This document shows positions 20,748 to 32,599 of a stretch of DNA of 64,000 bases, in pieces. The stretch is from Mucidula mucida (taxonomy: Eukaryota > Basidiomycota > Agaricomycetes > Agaricales > Physalacriaceae). Positions within the stretch are counted from its first letter, which is position 1. Each line of letters starts with the position of its first letter. The position numbers and the translations under genes are program-made. The stretch is taken from positions 1 through 64,000 of the forward strand of contig JADNYV010000186.1 of NCBI GenBank assembly GCA_015501055.1. The letters are read 5' to 3'. Below the pieces are notes generated by a model. The model worked only from the letters and a program-made list of their open reading frames with translations, did not search any database and was not told where the DNA came from.

Positions 20748-21688
20748 GGTGAAGGTAGGAAGTAAGGGATGAGATGGTCTTCCATCGTCCTGACCCAGGT
20801 TTATGAAGGATTTCGACAAGACTCCTGTTGCTGAGGTCTTAGACATGCTCTGCAAATGGGCAGTTGGCCCCTGCGAGTAAGTCAATCAATCCAGTCGAAA
20901 GAATGAGGAACAACTCACCCAGAGAATTTGTCTACATTTTCAGGACCAGGGAATGCATCTCTTTTGTCAACCAGGCATTGGGGTACGTCGACTAAAGACC
21001 GAGGGCGAGGGACTCATCCTGCGATTAAAACGCTTAGACATTTGAATGGTCAAGCAAATGTCGACTTACCAACGACACACTGTTGCGCGTAGACTTAGTC
21101 TTCGCTGCACGTAAACTAGCAACGAACTCGCGAGAAATTGTGAGGGGCCGATCGAAGGAAGCCCCGTGCGGTCGGCGCTGCACGATTGGCGAGTAGACGT
21201 TTGATTTCCTCCCTTGCGGTCGTTCCCAATGGTCTTCCGGCCTGCAGTACCAGCCTACCAGACAAGCTCAGCGTTCCCAGGCTGATCCGCGATTTACAGG
21301 AGAGGTTGACATCTTTCGCTGCTCTCATCGGAAAGAAAACCTCGAAGAGATCATGGACGCCAGAAAGAAGTTTGTTGGTGCCCCACGTGAGCGCGATCGG
21401 CGGGAGGCGTAGCCGCCACTGGTTGGCAGTAATTCTTCACTATACACCTGCATGACTACAGCGTTGTAAACTGACCCTTTTACAGACTTCAGGTGCGAAG
21501 CTCATGGTGAGACGAAGTTAACGATCTGCCCACGCCACCTTTCATATGTACTTCTCGATTGCACTTGCGCTATGTTAAATGTATGATTGAGCGATACAAA
21601 TCGCTGAAGTGTAGATAGGAGTATCCAAAAGGGGACAAAGTACTTGTAGATAGCAAGTCGGATATAAGAAACCAATGCGCGTACGACC
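20748..21688. other. Intergenic, no supported gene
   Basis: Small frames on both strands, for example a 70-residue frame on the minus strand at 21116-21328, lack recognisable motifs. They may be short exons, but no consistent splicing could be traced. Confidence 0.4.
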
Positions 21689-22417
21689 TTACTCATCTGC
21701 CACCTCCAAACAAACGGTCCACTCCATAGTCGACCCATCTCTTGAACGCTCGTAAGAGGACGGCCGAATACCAACAAACAACGTCCTCCGATTAAGCACA
21801 TCCACACGCCTAAGAAACGTATGCCCAGGTTTCTCATCCCCAAGCCACTTTCCCAACCTTCTCCCCCGAGCCTCCTCCAAACACGCATGCTCTCCCCTGA
21901 GAGTCTTCACCTCCATAGCAGTGATTCGCGTTCGCAGATTCCTGTACACAGCGCGAACGACGTCTTGTACATTAATGGTGCGCGCGCCCGGCTGAGCATC
22001 GACGTAAATCGTCCAGAAGTAATCTCTGCAGGTGAGCACCATGCGTTTGAGATTGGGAATAGCGGTGGCGGGTTCTCTGGACGTGTAATGAATGAATGTC
22101 TCGAGATTACTACAGAGGTCGACTCGGATGGCTTCTGGGGCTCCTGGTGTCAAAAGAGGTGAAGCGGCGGGGAGATGAAGAGTCCGGAGATGTGGAGTCG
22201 TCGAATGCGAAAAACGATGCCCGTCTTCATCGTCGCTGTTGATTGTGCACAGAAGTAAGATAGTTTCCGAGGCGACGATAGGTGGATACAGCGATGTGGA
22301 ATATATAGCACTACGTTGAGTGAGGGACATCGTCCAGCTCGGGTGTGAAAGACGATATCCGTCTTCATTATGGCGGTAACCAGTGCGCACATATGAGGTG
22401 GTCGTTGAGCCGGACAT
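21689..22417 (-). CDS. Hypothetical protein, possible C-terminal part of an F-box/LRR-like protein, 242 aa
   Basis: The frame has a leucine-rich-like segment (PHLRTLHLPAASPLL; LCSNLETFIHYTSREPA; IPNLKRMVLTCRDYFW), as often found behind the F-box in Agaricomycete F-box proteins. A basic region and the end TMEWTVCLEVADE follow. No F-box motif is present. The first 50 residues contain a partial internal repeat (RHNEDGYRLSHPSWT and DDEDGHRFSHSTTP) that may be non-coding. Start and family are uncertain. Confidence 0.4.
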   Translation of the reverse strand: MSGSTTTSYVRTGYRHNEDGYRLSHPSWTMSLTQRSAIYSTSLYPPIVASETILLLCTINSDDEDGHRFSHSTTPHLRTLHLPAASPLLTPGAPEAIRVDLCSNLETFIHYTSREPATAIPNLKRMVLTCRDYFWTIYVDAQPGARTINVQDVVRAVYRNLRTRITAMEVKTLRGEHACLEEARGRRLGKWLGDEKPGHTFLRRVDVLNRRTLFVGIRPSSYERSRDGSTMEWTVCLEVADE

Positions 22418-24159
22418 AGGAAAAAGGACAGTGATTTCGATTATGGAGCGACATATATGACTTTCAGGAAGTAAAAGCTGTATAACTCATACCCTTTACA
22501 ACTGCTGGAAGTCAATTAGCTGTTTCGCGCAGCTGACAGATTTAGAAACCTCACAAGCATCATTTTCCCTCGAAGGTACAGCAATCGCCATGATCAGGAA
22601 ATGCTGTAAATGAACGCCAGTCAGACGACTTTACAAGGTTCCAAGATAGTGGAGGATTGTAAACGGTTTGACAGCGACTGACGGACGGTTTAAAGGTAGC
22701 TGTGCTCGTTAAATATAATACTATGACCGAGTAGTATCCAATAGATAGGGCTGGGAGAAGGAATATCATCCGTGAGAATACCTTCCATCCAAGGTCTAGT
22801 AGTAACAGCTACAAAGAGCCCCGAAATCTGCTTGAGAATCAAGAGAGCGGTGCAACATGACCTGAGTCAATGATTACTTTACGTTTGTCGAAAACAAAAT
22901 CAAGCATACCATCATGAAAAGGCACCGTTGGCCGAATGGGACAGAGCGATAGAAAGTGAACCACGGAAAGGGAGGAAGGGAGATGAACGCTATACCGATC
23001 ACGGAAACCACACATATGTTCAGGATTTCCACCAACCTACGCGGCACTGCAAATCGCTCAACGCAAGGCACTACTGCAGCCGCTCAGCCAATAAAGTGCA
23101 CAGCATGTACAATGCTCACCAGGAACGAAACATATGATCATGGAGTCAGCGTTTGGCCTAATTCCGCCCAAGGACATGGTCGACAAGACATCATTGGTGG
23201 CACTAGGCGTTCGGAGGATACTCAAATGTACGCCAAACCTAGCTATAACACTTGATGCGAAAGCGGCTATGAAGAACCTAAAGACGCACCTAGAGAGAAA
23301 CGAAGACCGCAGCACGCGGCCGCAACATAGGGAACTGCTACAAGGAACGGTGGCGCGACATGGAGGACGAAAGGCGGAAACATACTTTAAGACAAGAATG
23401 AGACACTCAGCAACTCGAGAAATTCAACGCGCTAATGACGGAAAAGATTGACACTATGCACAGCTGACGCTGCACACCTGATAGTCAAGAAGAGAACATG
23501 ACGCATGTCCAAAATGCGGAACGACACCACCACCCTTACATCCTACTGGAATTCGATGCAGGGAAATCCTGTCAATTGAGAAAGAACTGCGAAAACACAC
23601 AGGAGGGAATGGGCCTGAGCTGACAATTGGAGGAGCGAAGGTACACGGGGACGGGCAATACAGACTATTTCAAAGACTTGTAGCCGAGGGAACGTTCCTG
23701 ATATAACGATAAGCGACGTGTAGAACACAAGGAGGAAGCGACCTACGCAAATTCTGAGATATATAATGAATGTACGGCGATCCTCAAAGGCGTCCCAAAG
23801 TCAGACTTTGCGATTGACAGGCCCTGGCATATATGGTAAGCTGACAAACAAGAAAGGATTGATAGAAAGTACATGGCGAAACTTACACCATCAACTTCCA
23901 AAAAGCAGGAGCTATGCGCGTGCCGGGTCTTAGTTTGTCGTGGGTGAGCAGCAACTCTGGGATGTTTGTTTCGAGTGCATCTATCCACCCACATAAAGCC
24001 CGGTGATGTGGATCTTCAGGGCGGGCACGCGTCGAAAAACAGAAAGCAACGTTGGATGATCATGGCGGATTTACAAGGCCTGTGCGCGAAGACCAGAACA
24101 AGAAAGTCTACTGCGCGGACCGTTAGTCAAAGACTATTTAAGAGTGACAGCACATACAA
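22418..24159. other. Gene-poor stretch with decayed coding-like frames
   Basis: Plus-strand frames around 23134-23720 include PPKDMVDKTSLVALGVRRIL and, across stops, DACPKCGTTPPP-like and ELTIGGAKVHGDGQYRLFQR-like readings. These suggest an old, broken gene or transposon, but no family could be named. The rest shows nothing supported. Confidence 0.4.
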
Positions 24160-24979
24160 TTACACTTGGCACGCCTCGACAATATTCATCCTGAGCTCCT
24201 CGATACCAAAAGGCGGGACCATCTTCGCACTCGTCACAATCGGGGGTAGACACAACGGGGCCGCCTCCCAGATCTGCTTCCTCAACGACTCCACCATGCT
24301 CTGAGCACCCTTCAACTTCGTGAGCTCGTCGGCTTTTGTGATAACGGCCTGCATCGTATACCGCTGCTGGCCTTCAGACGAGATGATATTTTCGGACAGA
24401 TGCCGGAGCAGCTGGGAATCATACTGATTGAGGTCGTGCTTGCCGTTAAAGGTGATGTAGATGCGCCGGAGCTGTAGCCGCGTCAGGATATATTCCTCGA
24501 AAAGGTCGCCCCATTCGGCGCGTCCTCGTCGTCCGTATCCCGGAGCGTCCACCAAGATGATCTTGCCGCCTTTCGGACCAACGCGGAAGAAGTTCAGCTG
24601 GCGCGTTCGTCCCTACCCAAAGGTAAGCTTCAGAAAGGATAGGAAAAGAGGGGGGAAACGGACGGGTTTGGAACTGGTATGCAGCAAATCGGTTCTTCCT
24701 AATACAGCGTTGAAAAGTGACGACTTTCCAGAGTTTGCGCGCCCTTTTGGTTTTTAGATATCGCCATTCCTTTTACGTGGCGTACGCACCTGTAACAATG
24801 ACCTCTGGCAGATTATTCAGATGCGGCAATTTGCTTCCCTCAGCGTTGGAAGTGGCAGCCGCAAACTCGGCTGTGCGTGCATCTTCGAAAATGGATTCGA
24901 CCTTGTATCCCTTTCGGGTAGGCGCGTAGAGGTGGCGACGCGTTTGGTGCACGACGGATCGAGACAGTTGTGGTCGCAT
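24160..24979 (-). CDS. EngB/YihA-family ribosome-assembly GTPase, probably mitochondrial, about 240 aa
   Basis: Exons 24979-24790, 24743-24664 and 24612-24160 join in frame across introns of 46 and 51 bp. The spliced product has the P-loop GRANSGKSSLFNAVLG (G1), SSKPGRTRQLNFFRVG (G2 region), ILVDAPGYGRRG (G3) and VITKADELTKLKG (G4). This is the signature of the EngB (YsxC/YihA) GTPases that act in large-subunit ribosome assembly; yeast Mrx8 is a mitochondrial member. The N-terminus MRPQLSRSVVHQTRRHLYAP is basic, Ser/Arg-rich and lacks acids, as in a mitochondrial targeting peptide. The second intron donor (GTCCGT) is weak, but the splice restores the family motif exactly. Confidence 0.85.
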
Positions 24980-25629
24980 ACAAAAAAGGAGCGTGTGAGG
25001 ATCAGTGGCAGTGCTGAGAACAAGTGGTCCGGAATCCGGATAATCACCTAGAAGCGGTTACTTGAAGTGAGGATAAGTTCCAAAATAAAGCATTTCTCGG
25101 CCTCGATGATTCAGGAATATGATTCAGATACCTTTCTTACATCTCTGAGTGAAGCATGGAGAAAACAGACGAATGGGAGGTAGTAGATGCAAAGGACGTC
25201 GAAAGCATCAAAACTCACCGATCAAATCAGTGTTTGGGGTGCTGGAGAGAGCCAATAAATTCTGGGAAGGCTGTAGTCCTCTTCGTCGAGGTCAGTGTCC
25301 GGGTCGTATGATGGAGGCAAGTCAATGCAACCGTGTGAAGCCGCGTGCCGAGTCTCGACGCGTTATTTGGCAGAGATGACCATCAAGACCAAGAAGCACT
25401 ATGGCGGGCCGCGCCAAGCTTCAAGCCCAAATACTGAAATACAGTCATGCACTGTCAGTGGCGGTGGGCATCCGCCGTGTCCGTGATGGCAGAGTGGTTC
25501 TGTTTGGCAAGAGCATTAACCATAGTACGATCGAGGGCGGCAGCCACTCGCACCTGTGTACTTAACAGCGTGCCATGAAAACGTAGAATGTTGTCAGGAT
25601 GTGCTTAACTCTACATATTCAAGCAACAG
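24980..25629. other. Intergenic with possible decayed exon
   Basis: On the minus strand around 25340-25220 a frame reads CIDLPPSYDPDTDLDEEDYS then LPRIYWLSPAPQ. It looks protein-like but is bounded by stops and could not be attached to the GTPase gene. Confidence 0.3.
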
Positions 25630-25985
25630 CTCAACTCAAAAGAAAAACTCTAACCGCTGCTGTTTCCAGGCTTCGGGACCGACTACTTAAGTCCCCTAGC
25701 CCTTCTTCGGGTGACCTTCCGGTAGCATGACCTTGCTCAGACCTCTCGCTTTGGACACGAAGTCCTCAGACCAAACACGACTCGGTCTCCCGTCGGTGCT
25801 GGTTCTACTTGGCGAAGCCATTTACGGTGTGATCCAGCCATGCGCCTTCTTGGTCACCCTATGAGATACTCCTTGGAGTACCTTACTATGTCATAGGCAC
25901 AGAAGCGAGGGGCTTTAACAGTTCGGGGTTCTGTCTTGTTCAAAGTGTAGTGGCTATGCAAGGCTGTACGAGGTGAAATACATGA
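25630..25985 (+). repeat. X repeat, left copy of unit A
   Basis: It shares with the other copies CTTCTTCGGGTGACCTTCCG, GTAGCATGACCTTGCTCAGA, GTCGGTGCTGGTTCTACTTG and TGCGCCTTCTTGGTCACCCT, among others. It contains the palindrome core TACTCCTTGGAGTA. Confidence 0.85.
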
Positions 25986-26815
25986 AGTGTGGCGCATTCG
26001 TTGTTAGGACTCGTGAATTAGTACGAGGCAGCGCGTGAGGTCACACTGTCAGATGCGGTAGACATGTTCATCAAGGCAAAAGTATGTATACGACAGGGAC
26101 CGCAGGACTACATCATCTCGCCTCACAGGTTGCGCTGACTGTTGAAACGACGCGGAAAGTAATAATACAAATTGTATTTAGGTCGTGGTTGTCATCGCTG
26201 AAGCATCTAGGACTATTTCGTAGTATGTTCCTACCAATATTCCGAGTGGGACTAACGTTCAAGAGTCAAAGTATGTAGTAGATAACAAGCGGGAATCGTC
26301 TACAGAATAGTATGGCGACGACGTGTAGACGGCCTACATTGGCTAAGCTTTGCTAGATTGTACATTGAGACCGTTAATTTATACTGAAAAGCGAGCTTAG
26401 GCTTGTCTTCGCCTTGATCGTGGACGGAGCTAAACGACGCCAATAAGACGGGAGGTATAGGCGAAAGGGTTTCAAAACGCACTGTTCTCGTCATTGATAG
26501 TGGATATAGAGCTCCGTGCGCTCTTTTCGATTGTCTTGAATTTGGCGATGTCGACAGTAAACCTATCACGCCCAATATTATCCTCGAGGAGAACGCCTCG
26601 GACCTGCGCGGGATTACTCGGTGGTCGAGCTAGTAGACGTAGAATTACTATAGTAAGATAAAGGAGAGCGTGTAACGTACTGGCAGGATCAACAAAACTT
26701 GGAGAGGGCCTGCATGACGGAGTTGAGCAGTAGAAATGTTCGTGGCGCAGGTAATCTAGCTCACGATGGTCTTAACACTGGGGGGTCCAGGACGTAGCGA
26801 GGCTCTAGTAGCCGC
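25986..26815. other. Interior of unit A without supported gene
   Basis: It begins with a short segment (GAAGTGTGGCGCATT... through GTCACACTGTCAG) that also occurs just outside the right X copy at about 29497-29575. No coding function is seen. Confidence 0.4.
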
Positions 26816-27022
26816 TCATTTCATACAATCAGAATAGGCGAGATGAAGCTTACTCGGCTGCATCCCTCGCTTGGCGTTGCAGACGCGTTTCTTGAATTGA
26901 TATTGACTGTTGTGGGACTCCTCGAGATCGGTTCTTGAAATAACAGTCGTATCGCACGTCCAAATGATGGTGTCCTCGCTGAAATCATGCCATTCGTCCG
27001 AGTAAGGGCGTTTGAGAGCCAT
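26816..27022 (-). CDS. Small hypothetical ORF in unit A, 68 aa, or first exon of a longer gene
   Basis: The ATG at 27022 opens MALKRPYSDEWHDFSEDTII and the frame ends SDCMK. A TATA-like ATATATA stands about 60 bp upstream (27082-27088). The KRPYSD start resembles many nuclear proteins in style only. No family is recognised and downstream exons are possible. Confidence 0.3.
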   Translation of the reverse strand: MALKRPYSDEWHDFSEDTIIWTCDTTVISRTDLEESHNSQYQFKKRVCNAKRGMQPSKLHLAYSDCMK

Positions 27023-27081
27023 AGCAGGAATAGAGGTAGATGAAAGTCGGAAGCAAGTCGCGTGCATGATCGGCGGCGGAC

Positions 27082-27088
27082 ATATATA
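27082..27088 (-). promoter_or_regulatory. TATA-like box of the minus-strand ORF in unit A
   Basis: ATATATA about 60 bp upstream of the ATG at 27022. Together with the box at 27273 it forms a divergent promoter pair about 190 bp apart. Confidence 0.35.
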
Positions 27089-27272
27089 CTGGCGTCCAAA
27101 GAGAAGGAGGGAGATGTGCAGGGTCGCACTGCCATTACGCAATTTGCGCTCTACTTCTCACCACCATGTCCTTCTTCATTTTGACGCGTAAAAAGTGCGT
27201 TACCCGCGCCACGGCGACAGGAATCGCGCCTGCTTTAGATTGTATTTGTTTGGCAGGATTGTGGCGCGTTGG

Positions 27273-27280
27273 TATAAATA
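27273..27280 (+). promoter_or_regulatory. TATA box of the coiled-coil gene in unit A
   Basis: TATAAATA stands 41-48 bp upstream of the ATG at 27321, which lies in the good context ACCACCATGTCT. Confidence 0.5.
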
Positions 27281-27320
27281 CCGCCTGCACCAGATCGCCC
27301 TTTCTCTATCTCGTACCACC

Positions 27321-28490
27321 ATGTCTACTTGCCCTGCTTTATCCGAGTTTAAAGTGCTCTCCTCTCGCATCAGAGAAATCGAAATCGCCCTGGACCAAGT
27401 CTTCGACGAGCTCGACGAAGCCGCTATTGCTCCGACCGCATCTATTCTCAAGGATCTCCTTGCCCGCCGAAGGGACCTCGCCGACCAACTCTCCGATACC
27501 AATATACAGCTCATAACCCTCTCGAAACAGCAGATTCACAAAGACCGCGCGGAAATCACCAAGAATCTCGCCGAGACCAGAAAAATCAACGCGGAAATTC
27601 GACAGGACCTGGAAGACTTTTACCGAAACGTTCTGGGCTGTACGTTCTTCATCGTTTCGTCCTATCATTCGTGTCTCATGATTCTGAAGCCTCTGCAAAC
27701 TATGCCAATCCAATTGTCAGCGGCGCCTCGTACAGCATCTCGCCTTTATTCATTCATCTTTCCTAGCCTATTATCACCGTTCCCATCGACGCGGTACGCC
27801 TAATCCTTCTCCTACCTTCATCACGCTCAACAGGCGTAGGTTGACGACATCGTTCCCTCTGTTCAGAACGAAGACTCAATCACTTCGCCTGTGAGTATCG
27901 CCGTTCTAGTACTATTCGTCCTTGTTAATCAACTGCTATAGACCTCGGGCGGTGCTGTCGAGACGGTACGCGAGATCCAATCTTCGCCTTAATTGTCCTC
28001 ATGCCTTTCGCGATTCCAGGGCTTTACCGTTACTAGTCCTCGGTCAAAGAGGGTGCGTTCACGTTCCGGTGTAGGATTCAGGGCTCATTGATCTGCAGAA
28101 AGGCATGTGTCTACAAGATATGATGACGCCGGATGCTGGTATGGATAAGTCTCCCTCCAAATCTTTCACACTTACCATTGTCACCAGTAGGCAACGATCA
28201 TCGGCTCCCGTTAGCAGCTATCCCCAACAACAATGCCCTTTCTCCGACCACCAAGAGGAAACTCGATACCGATGCTGCAAAAACTTGTCTGTCCGGCGGG
28301 AGTCAGGCATCCCCAGCCAAACGACTCAAAGTACCATCTCACACGCCAAAACAGGTTTGCTTTTTTCTTGCCACATTATGTCCCTATCAATGATCATCTG
28401 TTTCGCAACGTAGTCAGGTCGCCAAGCATCTACTCGTCACATTCCTCAGGTGCAGCGCCCACTGGTACGAGTTGGAAAGGACGGGAGACC
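27321..28490 (+). CDS. Multi-exon gene of unknown function in unit A, N-terminal coiled coil
   Basis: Exon 1 encodes about 105 residues, MSTCPALSEFKVLSSRIREI, then a strongly heptad-like region (LDQVFDELDEAAIAPTAS; LLARRRDLADQLSDTNIQL; AEITKNLAETRKINAEIRQD). Further exons are suggested by GT-AG boundaries: VDDIVPSVQNEDSITSP, TSGGAVET, GFTVTSPRSKR, MCLQDMMTPDAG, NDHRLPLAAIPNNNALSP followed by TTKRKLDTDAAK and SPAKRLKVPSHTPKQ, and VAKHLLVTFLRCSAHWYELE. The KRK and AKRLK clusters look like nuclear signals. The exon 1-2 junction could not be resolved. A diverged, shorter copy is in unit B. No known family; the exon pattern is the main support. Confidence 0.45.
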
Positions 28491-29044
28491 GCTAGTCGCA
28501 GCAAACGTTTTTGTATGTTCTCTGGTGTCTACCTACCAGGACTTAATCACATCGTTTAGACGAATTGCGGGGAGACGGATGCGTCGCCTGCTTTGACATC
28601 GGAGGTATGAACCGGTGCAAACGACGTGAATTGTCAATGTATATGGTCTGTTTGGCTTTGTGTTGGCTGCTGGTACTCATTCAGCATTTCAGTCCCCGAA
28701 GGCTTGTGTATCGTTCTGGCCTATGTTACCGCCTACTACTATTCTACCCTATTTGCATTCGCCCTATCAACGGAGTCTACAGTACTACGTACCTTCTCTT
28801 CATGGACAGCTATTCAACTATTTGTATTTTGTTGATTGGTCAACTCTTGTTTCAAACCCCCTCTGCACGTTCGAGTTCAAACGGCGGTGTCCTATCACTC
28901 GGTTACATTTCAGCAGACAGTGGTGTGCTTGAGCCGTATGTCAACCTAGTGTCTAATTGTTCTGAGTACGGCTCCCCGAGAAAGCATCGAACGCACAACC
29001 GCCGTTTCCCGCCGTGTATCATTTTAGACAATATACTCACTGCC
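28491..29044 (+). other. Downstream part of unit A shared with unit B
   Basis: Segments such as GGCTTGTGTATCGTTCTGG and ACTACGTACCTTCTCTTC recur in diverged form at about 33870-33955 of unit B. They may be the 3' UTR or last exons of the unit A gene; reading frames do not decide. Confidence 0.35.
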
Positions 29045-29490
29045 AAGGCTTCCCTCATCGTTTTCGACTTGGCCATTTTTTGAGAGGCTTGGCTCCCTCA
29101 TGCAAGTTTAGATAGAGCAAATTAAGTACATTGAAGCGCTGCCTCAGAAGTGTATGCAATGCGCCATACACATCCAAGCCCTGCATAGCCACTACACCTT
29201 CGACCATAGAAAACCCTATACTGTTAAAGCCCCTCGGTTCTATGCCTATCATATAGTAAGGTACTCCTTGGAGTATCTCATAGGGTGACCAAGAAGGCGC
29301 ATGGCTGGATCACACCGTAAATGGCTTCGCCAAGTAGAACCAGCACCGACGGGAGACCGTGTCGTGTTTGGTCTGAGGACTTCGTGTCCAAAGCGAGAGG
29401 TCTGAGCAAGGTCATGCTACCGGAAGGTCACCGGAAGAAGGGCTGCAGCCCCGAAACGAGACAGCGGTTTAAGTTTTGTTTTTGAGACTC
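29045..29490 (-). repeat. X repeat, right copy of unit A
   Basis: It reads in minus orientation and is the longest copy together with 32600-33030. It shares with that copy a 65-residue-type frame starting MIGIEPRGFNSIGFSMVEGV and the tail CCTCTCAAAAAATGG. Confidence 0.88.
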
Positions 29491-32400
29491 GGGGATGGGC
29501 TTCTGAAGTGTGGCGCATTGGTTATCAGTTCCAGAGGCAACGCGTCGTGTCATTGTTACTCTGTCTGATTACACAGCCGTATGGGTTATGCCAGACGACG
29601 AATACTTGATTGATTAGGGGCTGCATGATTGACTCTTCATTCTGAGCATTGAAGGGAACGATATCGTGAACCTACAAGTACTGCGTGCGGTAAAGGTGAA
29701 GGAAGGAATAAGCGTACCGCGGCAATGCAACGGGTGATAGTCCATAGGGTCATGCCTTAGTACTTCTATTAGAGAACATCAAATGCAATAGCATATCAAC
29801 GAACCTCTCGCATTGGGATCCACTGGTAGACGGAACAGGTTCTTACGCGGACGACGACCTTTGCGAGCGTGAGGTGGACTAACATCATTTTTGTCGTCTA
29901 GCACCGCATCGCTTTCTTTGGCCGCATCTTTGTCTTCTGCATCCTACTCCTCCCCCGGTCAACTTGGATGCCGTTTTTTTTCTTCGCGCGTCCTGAGCAC
30001 CGATAAACTTTGTTAGACCGGGACATCTCCGCTGAGCGTGGTGGACATTATCGACGATAGCTGTCGATATCATGACAAGATAGTTCCAGTCCGAACTAAT
30101 TTTCACTACGTGCTCAATACGAACTTTGTATTGTCGGTGACAATGCTTTTGTGCGTCCCTTTGCCCATGCGGGTAGCGACATGGTGTAGACAACGCTGCA
30201 TAAGAAGGAAATTTGATTAGCAAGGCGATTTCAAGGCGATCTTACTAATGCGATCCAAACTTCATTACTTGTGAAGAGCGAGAGAATAGTTGGTGGTTGA
30301 AAATTACGCGCGCAAGTAGAGAGATTCCATAGATGTTGTCGTGCACATCGCGTCGCAATGTAGCACGTCTTTCTCGTAAAGCGCCCATTCTTGTGAACAA
30401 CCATTGAGCGCGTGAGACATGCGAGTGACGATGGAGCTTCCAAGTGCAGCCTGTCAACACGTCAATGCAAGAGGCTTATGAGAATCACCCAGAAAAACTC
30501 ATGATTGCCAACCATGAGAATGTTCCCCGACGCAACCTCACAACAGCCCAATTCTTGCCGCAGAAACTCGAGCGTATGTGTCACGGACAAGCATGAGAGA
30601 GCTTTAGCGTGCGCAACAGCAGCAGGGACATGTTCACATTTAAAGATGAAGTTCCTCTAAATCGCATTCGGCGATATCGGCGTGGATGGAGTTCAGTCTC
30701 CTCGAGCTAGGTGAGCGAGCCAGGCGCAAAATGATATCGGACAAACAAGTGCGTGCTGGTTTTGAATTTGACTCGGAATCGTGGAGAGAAGCACTGAAAA
30801 GAGTGCGCTGCGATTTGGGGAGGAAACGAAAATGAAGAGGCGTGCGTGAATTCTTGAGTTGCGTCTGTGACTCTTCCTTCAAATTTCACGTCTCCTGCAT
30901 ATTACGACTCGCCGCAATATTGACAAGGCCCTCCGTGCCTCCATCGCCAGCCAAATTGATTTTCTGATTTGAACCTAAGCGCGCTTCGGGGAATAGTTGG
31001 GCCCTCTGAATAGGTATAAGGGTAGGTCGGTCATGTCGATATACCGTTCAGAGAACGTCGAGGATACAAGGGATAGCTGATGATGGTCGTCGGTGAGCAA
31101 GGTTGCCAAATCGAGAATTCTTGCATCACTTGCTTTCAACCACTACTCCATCAAGGCGTCAACATTAGCCACGCCGTCTTTGCAGGCATGAATTGTTCAT
31201 CTACTTATTCAACGCGATTGCCGCTCTGAACTTGTCTTCTGCCCTTATCTTCGCCATGCCCTTAAAGTAATCCATCCTCAAAATGACCTACCTTGTTCTG
31301 CGCGCTACCAGTGGACGCCAAGATCTGACCATAGAATAAAAAGGCTCTCATGATGATTGCTGGATACGCCGGAGATGAGTGCTGCGCGCTCCTTCACCAT
31401 AATGCACGCGATGAAGCCATTACCAGAGTCATACTCGACATTGGTCGATATGTCCGCCCTCGTTCCCCCCCTCCTCCGTACTCATGAATTACTCCCCAAT
31501 TCCCCGTTTTTCTTTCATCATTTCTTTTATCTCTTCCCCTGCTCCATCTCTATCTCTCCCCGTCTCTCTCTATCTCACGCTAACTGTTAATCTCTCTCTC
31601 CCTCTATCTCTGGCTTTCTTGATTACTTACATACCCGATACACTACACTACCTACTTCAACCAACTCCTCACCACTCCCTCCGAGCACCACACCCGCCGC
31701 CCAGGTCCTTCCACCTCCCGCGCAGTCTGATCAACTGCGACGGTCGTGCTGATACCTCGGTGGCGTGTGCTGTCACTTAACTGCTCGACTTAGGACAGTG
31801 CCACACAACCATACCCTACTATTCCAGTAGACAACTCTTACTCATTGTGCATCAAACCCGCCCTTACGGTGGGTATCAGCACGTAAATTGATCTCATCAT
31901 CATCATCATCATCATGAGTGCTGCGCGAGGGTGGTCTGGACAGTCTGTTTTGTATCTCTCCTTTCTCAACGATCTCCGAGGCTGAGAACACGTTTTCATT
32001 GTAAGTGAAGCTGATCACACACTATATCGCTTGTTCAATCTCTCCATATGTAGCACGCCTTTTCCAGAACCATCTCGTACGCGCGCGCTTTGGATCCTCT
32101 TCAACCAGTCATAGCCGCCCAGCACTGGCGAAACCATCACAGCATCGAAACCTATCATTAATGCAAACTTTGCAGCGCCCCGCAACACATTCAAGACAAA
32201 GAATGGTGCGTTGAAATGAAATACCTTGGTTTGATATGTAGTGCCGCCCCCGCCCCAACACGATCTGTAAACATCGATTCCATACACGCCTTGGTTGAAA
32301 TTCTCTGCATCTTCTTCACGGCGTCAAATGTATACAATACATTCCTCTCCCAACTCCTTGGAATTGAATTATTTTGCTATACTAGAGGGGCTTCGAGCAC

Positions 32401-32589
32401 TCAAATGCGTTGGCAGTCGAGGTAAGTACTCTCGCTGGAAATGCGAAGTAACTACCCAGTTGTTCCGTCAAGTCATTCAAGGGCTGGATTCGCAGGCAAG
32501 TGTTTGTCGACTATAGTCACGCACAGCAAGAATGCGAAGAGTCTTGGTGGCGTCGAACCTAGTCCTGATGGATGCGCAAGGCTACCATC
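29491..32589. other. Gene-poor spacer between units A and B
   Basis: No supported gene in about 3.1 kb. It contains a polypyrimidine-rich stretch (about 31450-31620, CTCTCTCCC-type) and a TCA microsatellite. Short open frames lack motifs. Confidence 0.45.
31893..31915. repeat. (TCA)n microsatellite
   Basis: Seven perfect TCA units and flanking bases. Confidence 0.9.
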
Positions 32590-32599
32590 GCAACACCAT

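Larger units (their letters stand above)
25630..29490. mobile_element. Unit A: candidate element bracketed by inverted X repeats, about 3.9 kb
   Basis: The left X copy (25630-25985, plus) and the right X copy (29045-29490, minus) face each other. Between them are a divergent pair of small genes with TATA boxes. Unit B (32590-34440) repeats the arrangement with a related but shortened interior. No transposase is recognised, so mobility is inferred from the repeated architecture. Ends are approximate. Confidence 0.5.

Noticed and set aside
23134..23728. Non-LTR retrotransposon or zinc-finger gene remnant
   Set aside because: CPKCG-like and other readings are suggestive, but no reverse-transcriptase or other diagnostic motif was found; kept only as a note in the intergenic entry.
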